Positions 42,281 to 53,856 of a stretch of 64,000 bases of DNA are shown in pieces. This stretch comes from Diplonema papillatum. Taxonomy: Eukaryota; Euglenozoa; Diplonemea; Diplonemida; Diplonemidae. The stretch is from contig JAPJBO010000384.1 of the NCBI GenBank assembly GCA_030068145.1, positions 62,001 through 126,000 of the forward strand, read 5' to 3'. Numbering within the stretch: the stretch's first letter is position 1; every line of letters starts with the position of its first letter. The notes under the pieces were generated by a model that saw nothing but the letters and a program-made list of their open reading frames with translations, had not been told where the DNA came from and made no database searches. The position numbers and the translations under genes are program-made.

Positions 42281-42830
42281 TCACTCCCCGAAGTTGACGT
42301 ACGTGCAGAGACGTTCGTGCACATGCAGGCCTCTGAGGCCCCGGAACAATCGACCGTCCTTGGTGCGGTCGGTGAAGCAGCGCTTGCAGCGCAGTTCCGG
42401 GGGGTCCTTGGGCTGTTCAGGTGGCTGGTCGTGTGCTGCCAAAGCGGCGTCGGAGGGCATGGGTTGGCAAGATTCCAGATTCGCGTCGGTACAGGGCGGA
42501 CTAGAAGGTATCAGCGGGACCTGCGGTGGGACTGTTGTTGCCATCATAGTAGGTGATGGCAAGCGTTCGACCACCTCGTGGGACGCATTGGGGATTCGTA
42601 CGTATGCGGCGAGGTATATGTCAGTCCAGGGAACGTTGTCGACGTGCAAGACTCGTTCGTCATCGAAAAGCGTCCATTGCATCCCTTGCAAGACGTATGT
42701 GACAAAATGGCCGCTTGTCGTATTTTGTCCCGTGTGTACAACCACCGCGGAAAGGCGTAGTGTGCCGTCCGGCAGTCGCAGGAGGAGCGGTAGGGAAGCG
42801 TCATTCCAGAGAGGGGGGGAGGGAGAGTAG
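42281..42830 (-). CDS. Ubiquitin-specific protease (USP, C19) C-terminal exon (partial)
   Basis: The minus strand encodes LPLLLRLPDGTLRLSAVVVH then TGQNTTSGHFVTYV and QWTLFDDERVLHV. This is the USP His box (catalytic His in SGHF) and the following W..FDD motif. After a Pro-rich linker it ends with a Cys/His cluster (RCKRCF...LHVHERLC) and TGA. The first Met (42745) is inside the domain, so coding starts upstream and the exon start near 42830 is uncertain. The catalytic Cys box was not found nearby, so this is a 3' exon or a partial copy. USPs remove ubiquitin from proteins. Confidence 0.65.
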
Positions 42831-43019
42831 TACGCAAGCTACGCGTGCTTGGCTCAGACTGGAATGTGGCGGGCGGGCCGTCTTCGACTTAACCAAGAGA
42901 AAACTAGCAATCTATCTGATGCACGGGGGGGAAGGGAGGCGGGGGGAGAGAGAGGAAGGGGGGGGGGTAGTGGTGAGGGCACGGGGGGAGCGGGGGGCAG
43001 GTATTCGGCACGCACGGTG

Positions 43020-43310
43020 CACTAGTCATTGGAAAAACAGTGTTCTGACTGGTCATATTACTACTGAAAAGTGCTTACTACTGATTTGACGTGACTAGTC
43101 ATAATGACTAGTAGTGGTCAATACATTCTTTCCAGTGATTCTTACCAGTGACTACTGCATTTTGTGAAGGAATCGAGTACGTTTTCTTCCCACAAAAGTG
43201 GACGCATTCACTTGTAAGAATGACTACTGCAGTAGTCACTTGCTACTGACAGTAGTCATAATATGACTAGTAAGATAGTAGTAAGTGACTAACAAATGGC
43301 ATGACTAGTG
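43020..43310. repeat. Cluster of ACTAGTCA / TGACTAGT motifs
   Basis: At least eight partly palindromic TGACTAGT or TAGTCAC units in both orientations, related to 37770-37925. Confidence 0.6.
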
Positions 43311-43413
43311 CACCCGACGGGTGTACCAAAGTTACACTTGACACGAACGCGGTCCCCATTTCCCGAAGTTCAGAAACCCCGATCCCTGGAGGAACCCCTT
43401 GTTCTCGTCGAAC

Positions 43414-43683
43414 AGGAAATACTCGACGTAGCTGCTTCGACTCCGAATGGAAGGGAGGAAATATAGAGGTAGAGGGGCAAATACAATACAAACACAATCT
43501 GATTTGTTCTTCGCTTACACCACCGTGTTGTCTTCTCACTCAGGACTTTGACGTGTTGTGTTCGTGTGATTTGTCGTGTAGGTGGTAGACCCGCATGACC
43601 TCACGTGCGTGGTTCGGTAGTTACAGCACTTGGGATCCCTCAGCCATTGTCAAGCATTTGCTTCCAAGCTGGCGCTTATGTAA
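43414..43683 (+). repeat. 280-bp dispersed repeat, copy 3
   Basis: Matches 22707-22987 at about 90% identity. Confidence 0.85.
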
Positions 43684-43804
43684 AAAAATCGTCGGACTTG
43701 CACTGCTAAACAAAAGCAACGGACGTCAGCATCAGCTGACTAATGTGGGTGAAACCCGTACACTGCGAGAGTGGGAGAAAAAAGAGAGAAGGAGAACAGG
43801 AGTT

Positions 43805-43935
43805 TTTCGTTGACCACACTACCTCGAGCCCAAATTCCGGACGTGGGTTCAGGTGGCAGAGGAAAATGATCAGGAACAGAAAGTCCTACTCGGGCGGTTC
43901 AGTTTCCCCTGCGTGCGCAGCGTGTGGCTAAGAAG
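43805..43935 (+). repeat. Dispersed 120-bp repeat, copy 2
   Basis: Matches 160-275. Confidence 0.6.
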
Positions 43936-44853
43936 AATAATGAACATTCCTGGAGCTGAGGCTTGCACTGACGAAGTAACGGACGATCAGCATCAACTGA
44001 CAAGGTGACAAAATGATAAGGCAAAAGCTTCTTGCTTTTCGCGGGAACAGGGGGTATAACCCTCTCAGGGGGGGGGGGGTTCCTTTTTTGTTGGCTTCGT
44101 TTTTTAGCGTTATTTTTTAGAGTGAAACCCGCCTTTCTCTTTCATGTGCAACCGTTGTTCCGGAAATGTTCCCGTCAGTACAAGTGTACAAAATTATGCT
44201 TGTTTTGCGCGCGTACTTACGATGTTTCGCTTAGCTTTCTCGTGTGCAGTCGTTATTGCAGAAATGTTCCCCCAAAAGATGCGGACGAATCGCTGTCTCT
44301 TCGTTTTCCCCCAAACGGCAGCGGGGTGTCAGAGTAGCTAACCCCTGAAGGCAGTTGATTTCTTGGGCCAGCTTTTTTTTCCACCGGCAAAATTCGTTTA
44401 TTTTAGATCTTATGTTTATGTTAGGAAGGGGGAAGGCTGAGAGCTTGTTGCAGGGATGCTCAAAAGTCTCGGGCGGCTTGAGACAGCTCAGTGTGAGTTT
44501 GATCAAAGTAACATCAAGGCAGCCCTTACAAAGACCAGCCACAGTCAACGCCGCGTGGGTGCAGGCTTTTTGATTTTTAATCATCATGCTTCAAACCCCT
44601 CGACTGCGCGTTACCTGGAAGCACCCAGAGGGTGTGGTGGTGCGGAGGTGCAGTCGCCCGCTTCGAACCGGCAGCAGTAGTAGTTTGAACTTGTTATGCA
44701 GCAATCTGTGACGATAGACTGCACAAGCCGCTGCAGACATACCTCTTTGCGCGCGGCGTCGCTTCTTGCCCCGCGTACTGTTTGTCTCCCATGCGCGCTT
44801 CATGAGGAATCACCGTAGTAGTAGTATGTGTCGTTCTAGTCCGGGAACAAGTC

Positions 44854-45133
44854 AGGAAATACTCGACATAGCTGCTTCGACTCCGAATGGAAGGGAGGAA
44901 TTATAGAGGTTGGGGGGCAAATACAATACAAACACAATCTGACTTGTTCTTCGCTTACACCACCGTATGGTTTCTCACTCAGGACTTTGACCTGTTGTGT
45001 GATTGGTCGTGTAGGGGTAAACCCGCATGACCTCACGTCCGTTCAACACGTGGTTCGGTAGCTACAGCACTTGGGACCCCTTCTGTTCTTTGTCGGGCAG
45101 CATTGTCGAGCCTTTCAAGCTGGCGCTTATGTA
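44854..45133 (+). repeat. 280-bp dispersed repeat, copy 4
   Basis: Matches 43414-43683. Confidence 0.85.
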
Positions 45134-45310
45134 AAAGAAAAAAACGGAGCAATTCTTACAAACAAGCAGGTGGCCGCTTGAGCGGCGCCGCGTCGGCAGT
45201 ATTTGCACTTCAGGATGGGGCTGCCGTCGTGAGCGTCGACGGCTAGCGAGACTCGAGCCGGTTAAAAAAAGAATACGGACCCGGGTTGGGGAAAAGAAAC
45301 ACGACGGGGG

Positions 45311-45640
45311 AAAATCTTAGTTTAATGTTTAGGCAGGACACTGCCTCTCATGCATGTTTGATGCTAGCATCAAGTCTTCTTCGAAGAGAGTGTAAAATAG
45401 AAAAGGGAAAAAGGAAAAGGGTAAAGGGGTCGCGGGGAGTGTAAGACTCCGCAGGTAGGGTATGAAACCTTGAGGGACTAGTCCTCTTTATTGTTTTTCA
45501 CCGCGGTGTTGTGTGCAACTCGTTCTTCGTCTCGGGTTTCGCTCGTGAACGCAGACCAATCCAGAGTTAGAGCTCGTCAGTGGGTCCTTTGGACGGGGAC
45601 TTTCGGTCCTGTTCCCGGTGCTATCACAACTTTCTGATTT
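45311..45640 (+). repeat. 300-bp dispersed repeat, copy 2
   Basis: Matches 10203-10500. Confidence 0.7.
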
Positions 45641-46179
45641 CATTGTTCGTCGCATCCTTCCTTCGTACCTACCCCCCCCCCCGTGTTAGTGTCGCCTCCG
45701 TTTCTCCCTTGTCAGTGTCGCCTTTTGTCCTGGAGACGCGAGGCGACACTAACACGGGAATACGGTTTTCAATAGGGTTCCCCGTATTTCTCCGAATGTC
45801 TCCTCCTCACCTAAGCAACAGAGCTACGGCACCTGAAAGACTTGACACCGATTGACTGAAGCTTGTGGCAGAAAGCAAGCGTCCCGCTTCTCATGACTGC
45901 GAGAATCATTGACCTAGATTCGACTGATCCGATACTGAACCAGCAGGAAACAAGACGGGCAAGAAACCCGTCTTGCACCATCTATAAACATGCATGACCA
46001 AAGCACAAGCCTGCAGAGGTGGAGGCTGATCTACGAACGCAGAGTGCGGTTGCTGGTGCCCCACACGTCCATGAAGAAGTTGAAAGCTTCCTCGCGTGAT
46101 CGACAGGTGTTGATTTCACCTCGCCAATGTAAATCTGTGCTCAACAACGCCTCCAAGGGGGAAAACCCAATACAACCGC

Positions 46180-46345
46180 AAAGTGGTTTTTTTCGTTGAA
46201 CGCTTACGCCCAGCCACTAAAATAAAAGATTTACCAGTGTTTCGTGCGGGCTACAGCACATTTACCTCCTCCGATGATTTTCGCAACTGGGGCAGTCTCC
46301 TCAAGTATTTCCTACAAAGCGGGTGTTTGTACAAGAAATAAATAA
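46180..46345 (+). repeat. Dispersed 135-bp repeat, copy 3
   Basis: Matches 35745-35885. No gene was found between 45.6 and 46.9 kb. Confidence 0.8.
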
Positions 46346-46901
46346 GAGCTCGTCACTCGCACAACCGCGGCTGATATACAAACTAATGATGGCGATGATG
46401 GAAAGAGAGAGTTGTTTTCGTTGAATGCCAGTGCCTGATCGTCCTTTACGTACAGCAGGATTCAGGATGCAAAGTGGAAATGCCACGGTTTGCGGCGACG
46501 AGCTTCTCATTTCCTCCAACATTTCATGCTTGGTGAGAATAGTTGAGTCGCAGCTCTTCGCAGAGACAGATGGAAAAAGGAAGGTGCTTTCATTATTCGC
46601 TTTTTCTCACGAACGGAGGGGGTCGGTCCTCCTTTTAGCTTTGTAGGTTCTCCCGACTCCCCAAATCGTGGTTAGCAATAACTCAAGAGGTCCAGTCAAC
46701 TATTCTCTGCAGTATTGGCATACTTTCAAAAAAAAGAAAACGCCAAAATCGGTGGAGTGGCGGCTATGCAGATAGTACGGTATCACCCGGGGGGGTTGCT
46801 TATCTGTCTTTTTTTTGTTTCGCGGCGCAAAAGAACGGAGGGCGGGTGAGATGATTAAAAGGCAAAGTGAATCTGGTGCGTCGTGTCGTGGGGTAGGCCC
46901 C

Positions 46902-47537
46902 TCAGTCGACGAAGTACGCGGGAACTTCGCCGAAGGGGCTCTTGCCGGTGAGGACCTTCTGAATGGCGGGGAGGTTCAACACGCGGGTGTAGAATGCGTT
47001 CAGGTTGGCCGTCGGCTTCAGGGCATCGGGTTTGACCAGCACGATCTGGTGAAGCATCGCGACCAAAGAAAGTTCTCCGACGGTTTTGCCGGAGGAGGAA
47101 AAGGCGTCTTTGCCGCCCAGAAGCTTTTCGAGGCAAGCGAACCGAGCCGGGAAGACGGTGGCCCACATCTTCTCCGTGTCGGCGGCCGGCTTCCCCTTCA
47201 CGAGGACCGTGTTCTGGTACCTCGACATGTCGTTGTAAAAGTCCTCCGCCAGGCCGCAGAGCATGTCGCTCACGACCTTCTCTCTCTCGTTCGCGCCCAG
47301 CAGATTCTTCTTCCGGCCGACGTACTGGCAGATCGCGCCCGACTGCGACATGCAGCCGGCGTCCGGCGTCTCCAGGATCGGCAGCTGACCAAATGGGCAT
47401 ACCCCGGTCGCCTTCATGGCGGCCCACTCCGGAAAGTCGACGACGACGGCCTCCCACTCCATTTCGCCAACCTCGAGGCAGAACATCGGCGCAACGCCTT
47501 TGGCGAGCAGTTTGAAGTACGACAGCTTGACGGCCAT
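46902..47537 (-). CDS. Glutathione S-transferase (sigma-like), intact
   Basis: 211 residues, the usual GST length, single exon. The N-terminal thioredoxin fold starts MAVKLSYFKLLAKGVAPMFC with the likely catalytic Tyr7. It then has the conserved cis-Pro block GQLPILE (50-56) and the glutathione-contacting QSGAICQYVGRK (65-76). The C-terminal helical domain follows and ends EVPAYFVD. It would conjugate glutathione to electrophiles in the cytosol, or isomerise substrates as sigma-type members do. The ATG lies 30 bases after a CTCAACAAAAAGCAAACC-type leader. Three 5'-truncated-gene copies lie directly upstream. No frame damage. Confidence 0.92.
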   Translation of the reverse strand: MAVKLSYFKLLAKGVAPMFCLEVGEMEWEAVVVDFPEWAAMKATGVCPFGQLPILETPDAGCMSQSGAICQYVGRKKNLLGANEREKVVSDMLCGLAEDFYNDMSRYQNTVLVKGKPAADTEKMWATVFPARFACLEKLLGGKDAFSSSGKTVGELSLVAMLHQIVLVKPDALKPTANLNAFYTRVLNLPAIQKVLTGKSPFGEVPAYFVD

Positions 47538-47689
47538 TGTTGGATACTGGTTTGCTTTTTGTTGAGAGTGAAAGTTTGCTGTTCGAGGGGCGGTACGGTA
47601 AAGTCTCCAGGTCGACCGAAGTGTGTATGTGTGAAACGGGGGGTTTTTCGTGTTATTCCGCAGATGCTTTTGAGTTATATTAGTGTCTA

Positions 47690-49075
47690 GGTTTTCGTAC
47701 GTCTTCTTAACCGTGGTTAAGTGTGCTCAACACCGCACAGGTCGCGTCTGCACCGTGTTTCGGTGCGGACACACAAGGCGGACCATCATTAGCGGAACCA
47801 TTTCGTTGCAGGCACGCGAGCGTTCGGCCTCTCAAAGGTTTTTTTCCCGGCCAACGTACTGGCAGACTGCGACATGCAGCCGACGTCCGGCGTCTCCAGG
47901 ATCGGCAGCTGAACAAATGGGCACACCCCTGTCGCCTTCAAGGCGCCCCACTCAGGAAGGTCGACAGCGACGGCCTCCCACTCCATTTCGCCAACCTCGA
48001 GGCAGAACATCGGCGCAACGCCTTTGGCGAGCAGTTTGAAGTACGACAGCTTGACGGCCATTGTTGGATACTGGTTTGCTTTTTGTTGAGAGTGAAAGTT
48101 TGCTGTTCGAGGGGCGGTACGGTAAAGTCTCCAGGTCGACCGAAGATATGTGTGAAACGGGGGGTTTTTTCGTGTTCTTCCGCAGATGCTTTTGAGTTCT
48201 ATTAGTGTCTAGGTTTTCGTACGTCTTCTTAACCGTGGTTAAGTGTGCTCAACACCGCACAGGTCGCGTCTGCACCGTGTTTCGGTGCGGACACATAAGG
48301 CGGACCATCATAGGCGGAACCATTTCGTTGCAGGCACGCGAGCGTTCGGCCTCTCAAAGGCTTTTTTCCCGGCCAACGTACTGGCAGACTGCGACATGCA
48401 GCCGACGTCCGGCGTCTCCAGGATCGGCAGCTGACCAAATGGGCACACCCCAAGGTGCCCCACTCAGGAAGGTCGACAGCGACGGCCTCCCACTCCATTT
48501 CGCCAACCTCGAGGCAGAACATCGGCGCAACGCCTTTGGCGAGCAGTTTGAAGTACGACAGCTTGACGGCCATTGCTGGATACTGGTTTGCTTTTTGTTG
48601 AGAGTGAAAGTTTGCTGTTCGAGGGGCGGTACGGTAAAGTCTCCAGGTCGACCGAAGATATGTGTGAAACGGGGGGTTTTTTCGTGTTATTCCGCAGATG
48701 CTTTTGAGTTCTATTAGTGTCTAGGTTTTCGTACGTCTTCTTAACCGTGGTTAAGTGTGCTCAACACCGCACAGGTCGCGTCTGCACCGTGTTTCGGTGC
48801 GGACACATAAGGCGGACCATCATTAGCGGAACCATTTCGTTGCAGGCACGCGAGCGTTCGGCCTCTCAAATGTTTTTTTCCCGGCCAACGTACTGGCAGA
48901 CTGCGACATGCAGCCGACGTCCGGCGTCTCCAGGATCGGCAGCTGACCAAGTGGGCACACCCCTGTCGCCTTCAAGGCGCCCCACTCAGGAAGGTCGACA
49001 GCGACGGCCTCCCACTCCATTTCACCAACCTCGAGACAGAACATCGGCGCAGCGAGGTTGTGTCTTGCTTTCAAG
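47690..49075 (-). pseudogene. Three tandem partial copies of the GST 5' end
   Basis: Units at about 47690-48203, 48204-48715 and 48716-49075 each carry the 5' flank and the first 60-65 codons of GST. They then run into a shared non-GST stretch (GGACACATAAGGCGGACCAT...TTAACCGTGG). The three are far more alike to each other than to the parent. Unit 2 has a deletion near codon 40 that breaks the frame. Unit 3 has lost the first codons. None can make a GST. Confidence 0.93.
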
Positions 49076-49184
49076 ACAAGGACACTTCAACAGAATATGT
49101 TGTCGACAACAACTCTCACTCAGGTGCGGGATTTAACCACAAAAATCTCGGCAAATACCCCGTCGTTAAAGTAGTGGTAGCAGA

Positions 49185-49475
49185 AGTATGTGTCGTCTGC
49201 CGAAGCAGCCGGAGACAGCAGGCGCAGGCAAAACACCGACGACGTGCTTTCAGTTTTCCCTAGTCCTTGGTCCAGGGTTAGAACCAGGGTGAAAAGTCTG
49301 AGCAAGCGCGGCCGACGGCGGCGGCTAACGCTTTGATGGGAAACTTCAGCTTCCACGGAGCGAAGGCTACGTCCTGAGGGTACACGGGTTTGGCGTCGTT
49401 CCGCAGCTGTCTTTGGAGCAGTAGTAGTAGTAGTATGTGTCGTCTGCCGAAGCAGCCGGAGACAGCAGGCGCAGG
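49185..49475 (+). repeat. Local duplication of a 45-base segment
   Basis: GTATGTGTCGTCTGCCGAAG through GACAGCAGGCGCAGG occurs at 49187-49231 and 49432-49475. Confidence 0.8.
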
Positions 49476-50196
49476 GGGCAGGTCTTGCTTTACAATTCTC
49501 TTCTTCATGGAGACTCCCGACTGTCCAATCACTGTCGAGAAAGGTTTGTGCCCTATAGTGATGAGGTGGTTGACCAGGCCCCCACGAAGCCTTATACACA
49601 ACACGGCTACAACACGAGGATGCAGCCCTGCTTAGGTGTGCACTCAGCCATCACAGGGCCTCAGATCTCGCTACTTGACCTGACACAGCGTAACCTTCGC
49701 AATGAACGCACGCGCGGCTGAGTGTATGTAGGCGATCCATACAAACAGCTGCATCAGACGCAGCTTGATCCGAGAGCTCGCTAGGGGAGGTGACGCTGCT
49801 CACCTGCCAGTCTCTCAACTGACTGCTGCCCCCGTCGCCAAAAAAAAATCCATTTTGGTGGAGAAACACGTATTGGGGGGGAACGGCAGCAGAGAAGTTT
49901 TCCGCGCTGTCGACCCACATTACGGCGGTGCTGACCGCACAGCTAAGCGAGACGGGGGTCGACAGCGTCTTCTCGGTGACAAACGCCACGGAGAAGAAAC
50001 GCTGCCACCATGGATCCGCAGACATTCGTCAGCCGACTGTTTCTGCTGGGGCGAGTCGTGACTCGCCCGCCACCTATGCTTAGGAAGCACCGGCATTTTG
50101 AATATTGCCTCGGGGCCGCCTTTGCAGGTGCATTATTAGGTTGCAGGCTCTCTGGATGGCAACGGTCCGCAGGGACATTCCTTTCCTCCTCTGCCT

Positions 50197-50433
50197 TCAC
50201 TGCGTCCACTGCAGTGGTCGCTCGAGTGAGGAATGGTACCATCTCCAGCTGCTTCGTCTTGGCTTTCTCGTTTTTCTTCTACTGCCTTCAACTTGCCGAC
50301 GAAGGCGTGTGTGTGCTACCGCCATGGGATCTTTTGGGGCGCAGCCGCCAATGCCGCTGCCTTGGCCGAGCAGGTGCTCAGCAGAGGCGGTGGAGAAGGC
50401 CATATCGCAGAACTTGCAGGTTACCTTGTGCAT
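50197..50433 (-). CDS. Possible BED-like zinc-finger fragment
   Basis: The minus-strand frame begins MHKVTCKFCDMAFSTASAEH with a C-x2-C...H...C spacing like BED fingers of hAT transposases. The rest is basic and unrecognised, and no RNase-H domain follows. Weak call. Confidence 0.3.
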   Translation of the reverse strand: MHKVTCKFCDMAFSTASAEHLLGQGSGIGGCAPKDPMAVAHTRLRRQVEGSRRKTRKPRRSSWRWYHSSLERPLQWTQ

Positions 50434-50465
50434 CTTCGATCCGGGTACGTGAATGTCACCCCTTC

Positions 50466-51402
50466 CTAGGCGTCTCCTTTGCGCTTGAACCCCTGACTGG
50501 TGTCGCCGACCGTGACTCTGATGGGTTTCAACTCCGGTTCGGTAGAAGGATTTCCCGAGATGTCAAATGTGAGGCGGTATTGACCTGCAGTCAGAATCCC
50601 CAGGTTTTGAGAGAGCGAACCATGTGAGCGACCGTTGAGGTCAATAGATTGGCCGACGTTACCCGGTGCCTGCCAAATCGAGCCCGCTACAAGGTCTACT
50701 GAGCCGTCGACAACTTCCCACGGACCTATGAAACTACCTTTGTTCCATTGCGTGAAACCGACAGAACTCACAGCGGGGACTTCTTCAAAGCGACCGTCTT
50801 TGACGACTGTTGGCGTTGGTGGGGCTGATTTAGTAAGCACCTCCACAACGACGTTACCAATTACAGCGCCGCATTCTTTGTCCCCGCCGAGGCTCGCAAA
50901 AGTCAAAATAGTTTCAGCAGCGCCGTCCACTAAGAAAGTCATCATCTGCGCTATGTAGTTCATCTGAGATCTGCTTTGACCGTTCATCCCCGTCTGGTAT
51001 GAGAACTCCCGACTGGTGTCGCCGACCGTGATTCTGATGGGTTTCACCTCCGGTTCGGTAGAAGGATTTCTCAAATGTGAGGCGGTATTGACCTGCAGTC
51101 AGAATCCCCAGGTTTTGAGAGAGCGATCCACGTGAGCGACCGTTGAGGTCAATAGATTGACCGACGTTACCCGGTGCCTGCCAAATCGAGCCTGCTACAA
51201 GGTCTACTGATCCGTCGACAACTTCCCACGGACCGATGAAACTACCTTTGTTCCATTGCGTGAAACCGACAGAGCTCACAACGGGGACTTCTTCAAAGCG
51301 ACCATCTTTAACAATTTCCGAGTTGGAAACCGCAGCATCGACCGTGCAGACGACGAAGGCCGCAACGACGAGGGGTACGGCAGTTATCCATCGGGTAGCC
51401 AT
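50466..51402 (-). pseudogene. Secreted protein with two choice-of-anchor/DUF642-like domains, frameshifted
   Basis: The start at 51402 gives a signal peptide (MATRWITAVPLVVAAFVVCT then VDAA). Domain 1 reads VKDGRFEEVPVVSSVGFTQW ... WEVVDGSVDLV ... GNVGQSIDLNG ... GQYRLTF. An 8-base deletion at about 51070 shifts the frame. Domain 1 continues in the other frame (DTSREFSYQTG ... GAVIGNVVVEV), followed by domain 2, almost identical to domain 1 but cut short after VTVGDTS. The family is a galactose-binding-like beta-sandwich found in secreted proteins. The two domains are a recent internal duplication. Confidence 0.7.
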
Positions 51403-51924
51403 ATTCGCCTTGCTTGCGAAACGAGAGTGAGAAAACCCTGCTGTTGAGAAGACGGTGTGTAGAGTTTTTGGCATGCGCAAACTTTTCTTTGCGCGTGGCG
51501 GCTGTCCGACAGATTTTCCACTTAGGGTGTTCTTTTGAAGACTTCAGAACTAGTAATATGGCATACACTCTTTTTAGACACCCATTCGTGGAGACTTGAA
51601 AATGCCGACCCTTCCAACTTCTAAGTGAAGAGAAGTCAGGAGACCGGAGCAGCATGTCGCGGCTGGAAGACCTGAAGGTCGTGCAGAGGGAAGCATGCTG
51701 CTGACGTTGCAGCAGAGGGGTACGCCCATGCCATCGACGACATGGGAGTGGACGATGTGAGGCAACAGCGGCTCACGGGAACGAGAAAGAGGAGCAGGCG
51801 TGGAGGACGTCGTACAGCGGTTGCAGGAGTTGCAATAGGGGATGACGACGAGGCGCGCGGGCACCCGGGATCGCCTAGAAAGTCCAGGAGCGGTACGGGT
51901 ATGCGCAGCGCCAGTGAGCCGGTC

Positions 51925-52065
51925 CGTCGCTATCTCTTGAAACCGCATCGAAGTGCCTGCCACCGTGAATCACGGTCCACCATGGTCTATAAGGCCTAGA
52001 GCTGCATTGAATGGCCCGGTGCTGTATCCTTCGGTCTATCACAGTCAAGAGGGGATGGACCGGCT
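51925..52065 (-). repeat. Inverted copy of the GATAGACTG repeat
   Basis: Contains the complements of GGCAGGCA...TCGATGC and of GATAGACTG-type units. Confidence 0.5.
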
Positions 52066-52419
52066 CAGCCAGGAGGCGGGGACGAAAGTCGAAGTGGAGG
52101 TGGTGCTCAGGATCGTGGCAGATTCTGGGTACCCGATTTGGCACCCTACCCTGGAGAGGTGGGGGGTGGAGGATCAGATGGTCCTATGGAAGAGATTGAG
52201 GCCCCGACAGTAGGCATGGCGAAGGTGGAATGCTGGCATGCGGGGAAGGAGATATCAGACGTGCGAAGGGTTTTAAGCAGAAAGGAGGTGTTGACGGACA
52301 AACTTTACTTCCTGAGATAGCAAAAACCGAGCGTAGCGAGCTTTTTGTGAGATGGTCTTTTTTGTCCAAACAACCAGGCCTGCTCTCTCGTTGTATATCT
52401 CGCGCAAAAAATTCTCTAA

Positions 52420-53856
52420 ATGGCCGCCGAAGCCAAGCGCTAAAGTCGCGGCTGCAACGGCGCCGAGCAGGAACTGAGGAAGAAGAACGCGCTGAGGTTC
52501 GCGACCTCAAGGCCAAGGTCCAGGAGGACGAGAGTGGAAGCGATTCCAGCTCCAGCAGCTCGATTGCGCCTCCAGCGAAGGTCGCACCCAAGGTCGCCCC
52601 TAAGCTGGGAAGGAAGCGGAAGAGGGAAGACCCGTCGCTGCTGTTTCCCCAGCTGTCATCCAGGGCCGTGGATAAGCTCATCGCGGCCTATGATGCTACC
52701 CGCACATGTTTGACTTGCTGGATGCGGAGACGTGTGATGAACTCGCTGGGGCCACTGGGGAGAGGGAGGCATATGCCGGTTCGCGACGGAGATTTACGGT
52801 CGCCAGGAGAAGGAGCCGGACGACAGGATGCTGGAGCCGGAGACCTGGCCTTATGAGGTGTCTCCTGGGTGGCTCTTCGAGTTCAGAACCCACACGACGC
52901 ACCTGGAGTGCTGTGGCAGGTACGCCCCCTTGCCTGTGGGGGCAACACTTAAAACGGGAAGCATCGAGATCTTTTGAATACATGAACCGCGTGGATTAAT
53001 GTTTTGCTGTGCGACACCAGGCAAGAGACCGCCACCGAAGCATGAACGGCGGTCGGAGCTGCGCCCCAAACATGATGGCGCGTGCAGTGTAGATGGGATA
53101 GTCAGGCCAAGGCAAACATGTACTCAGTGGGCGTGTCATGGCCTGCGATTCCCTCAGGTGAGGCACTTTCCCGGTAGTTCTTAAATATACACTTGAAACT
53201 CCACAACGTGTCGACTTTCGCCGACGAGCGACTGGCCCTGCTTGCACAGTACGCATTGCAGAACAGACGACAACACATCTCCGCTTTCGTTGGAGAGCTG
53301 CAAGCGATCAAGCAGAGTTTCACAAAAGCTTCGATGGACTTGGTACGCACGTGCCTAGCCGCGACACTGCGCAACGGGGGCGGTGGTGTGTCGAGAGAGG
53401 TGCAGGTGCTTTTCAACGCCGTCGGGTTCGACTACCCTTTAAACAAAGTGATGCAGCAGATTGCTGAGACAACCGAAGCGGGCAGAGACGAAGAGATCCT
53501 CAGCGTGCTCGAAAGCTTCGCGACGGAAACATTCTCGGCCGACAAATGGAGCACGGTACTCGAGTCTTTCGGCGGCCCACGTGAAGTGGAGGCTCTGGTC
53601 GTAACAACGACGTGGAAAGGGCGTACGCCTTCGCTGGCAACGCGGCCCTCAAGGAGAGGCGCTCTCGAGTGATCCAGGACATCCGTGACTATGGGGTGTT
53701 GAGGGCGCCCAAAAACAAGGAGGTTTGGACCAGGAGGGCGCAGGGCATCCTCAACGAGCTTGAGGCCGGGTGCGCACGTCGAAGGCGCAGGTGTGTCGGA
53801 GTTTTGCCAAAAGTGCACTTTCAAGGACTGCAAGTACGTGCACGAGAAGCAATGAC
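52420..53856 (+). pseudogene. Decayed gene with helical domains and a CCCH-like end
   Basis: The plus strand carries, in changing frames: a charged coil followed by a Ser run and LGRKRKRED (52440-52690); then FADERLALLAQYALQNRRQH and about 120 residues of helical sequence (53193-53600); then ERAYAFAGNAALKERRSRVI (53612-53770); then SEFCQKCTFKDCKYVHEKQ and a stop at about 53857. The last part looks like a short C-x2-C-x4-C-x3-H finger. At least two frameshifts (near 53600 and 53770) break it. It may be a retroelement gag-like gene; this is not proven. Confidence 0.4.
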
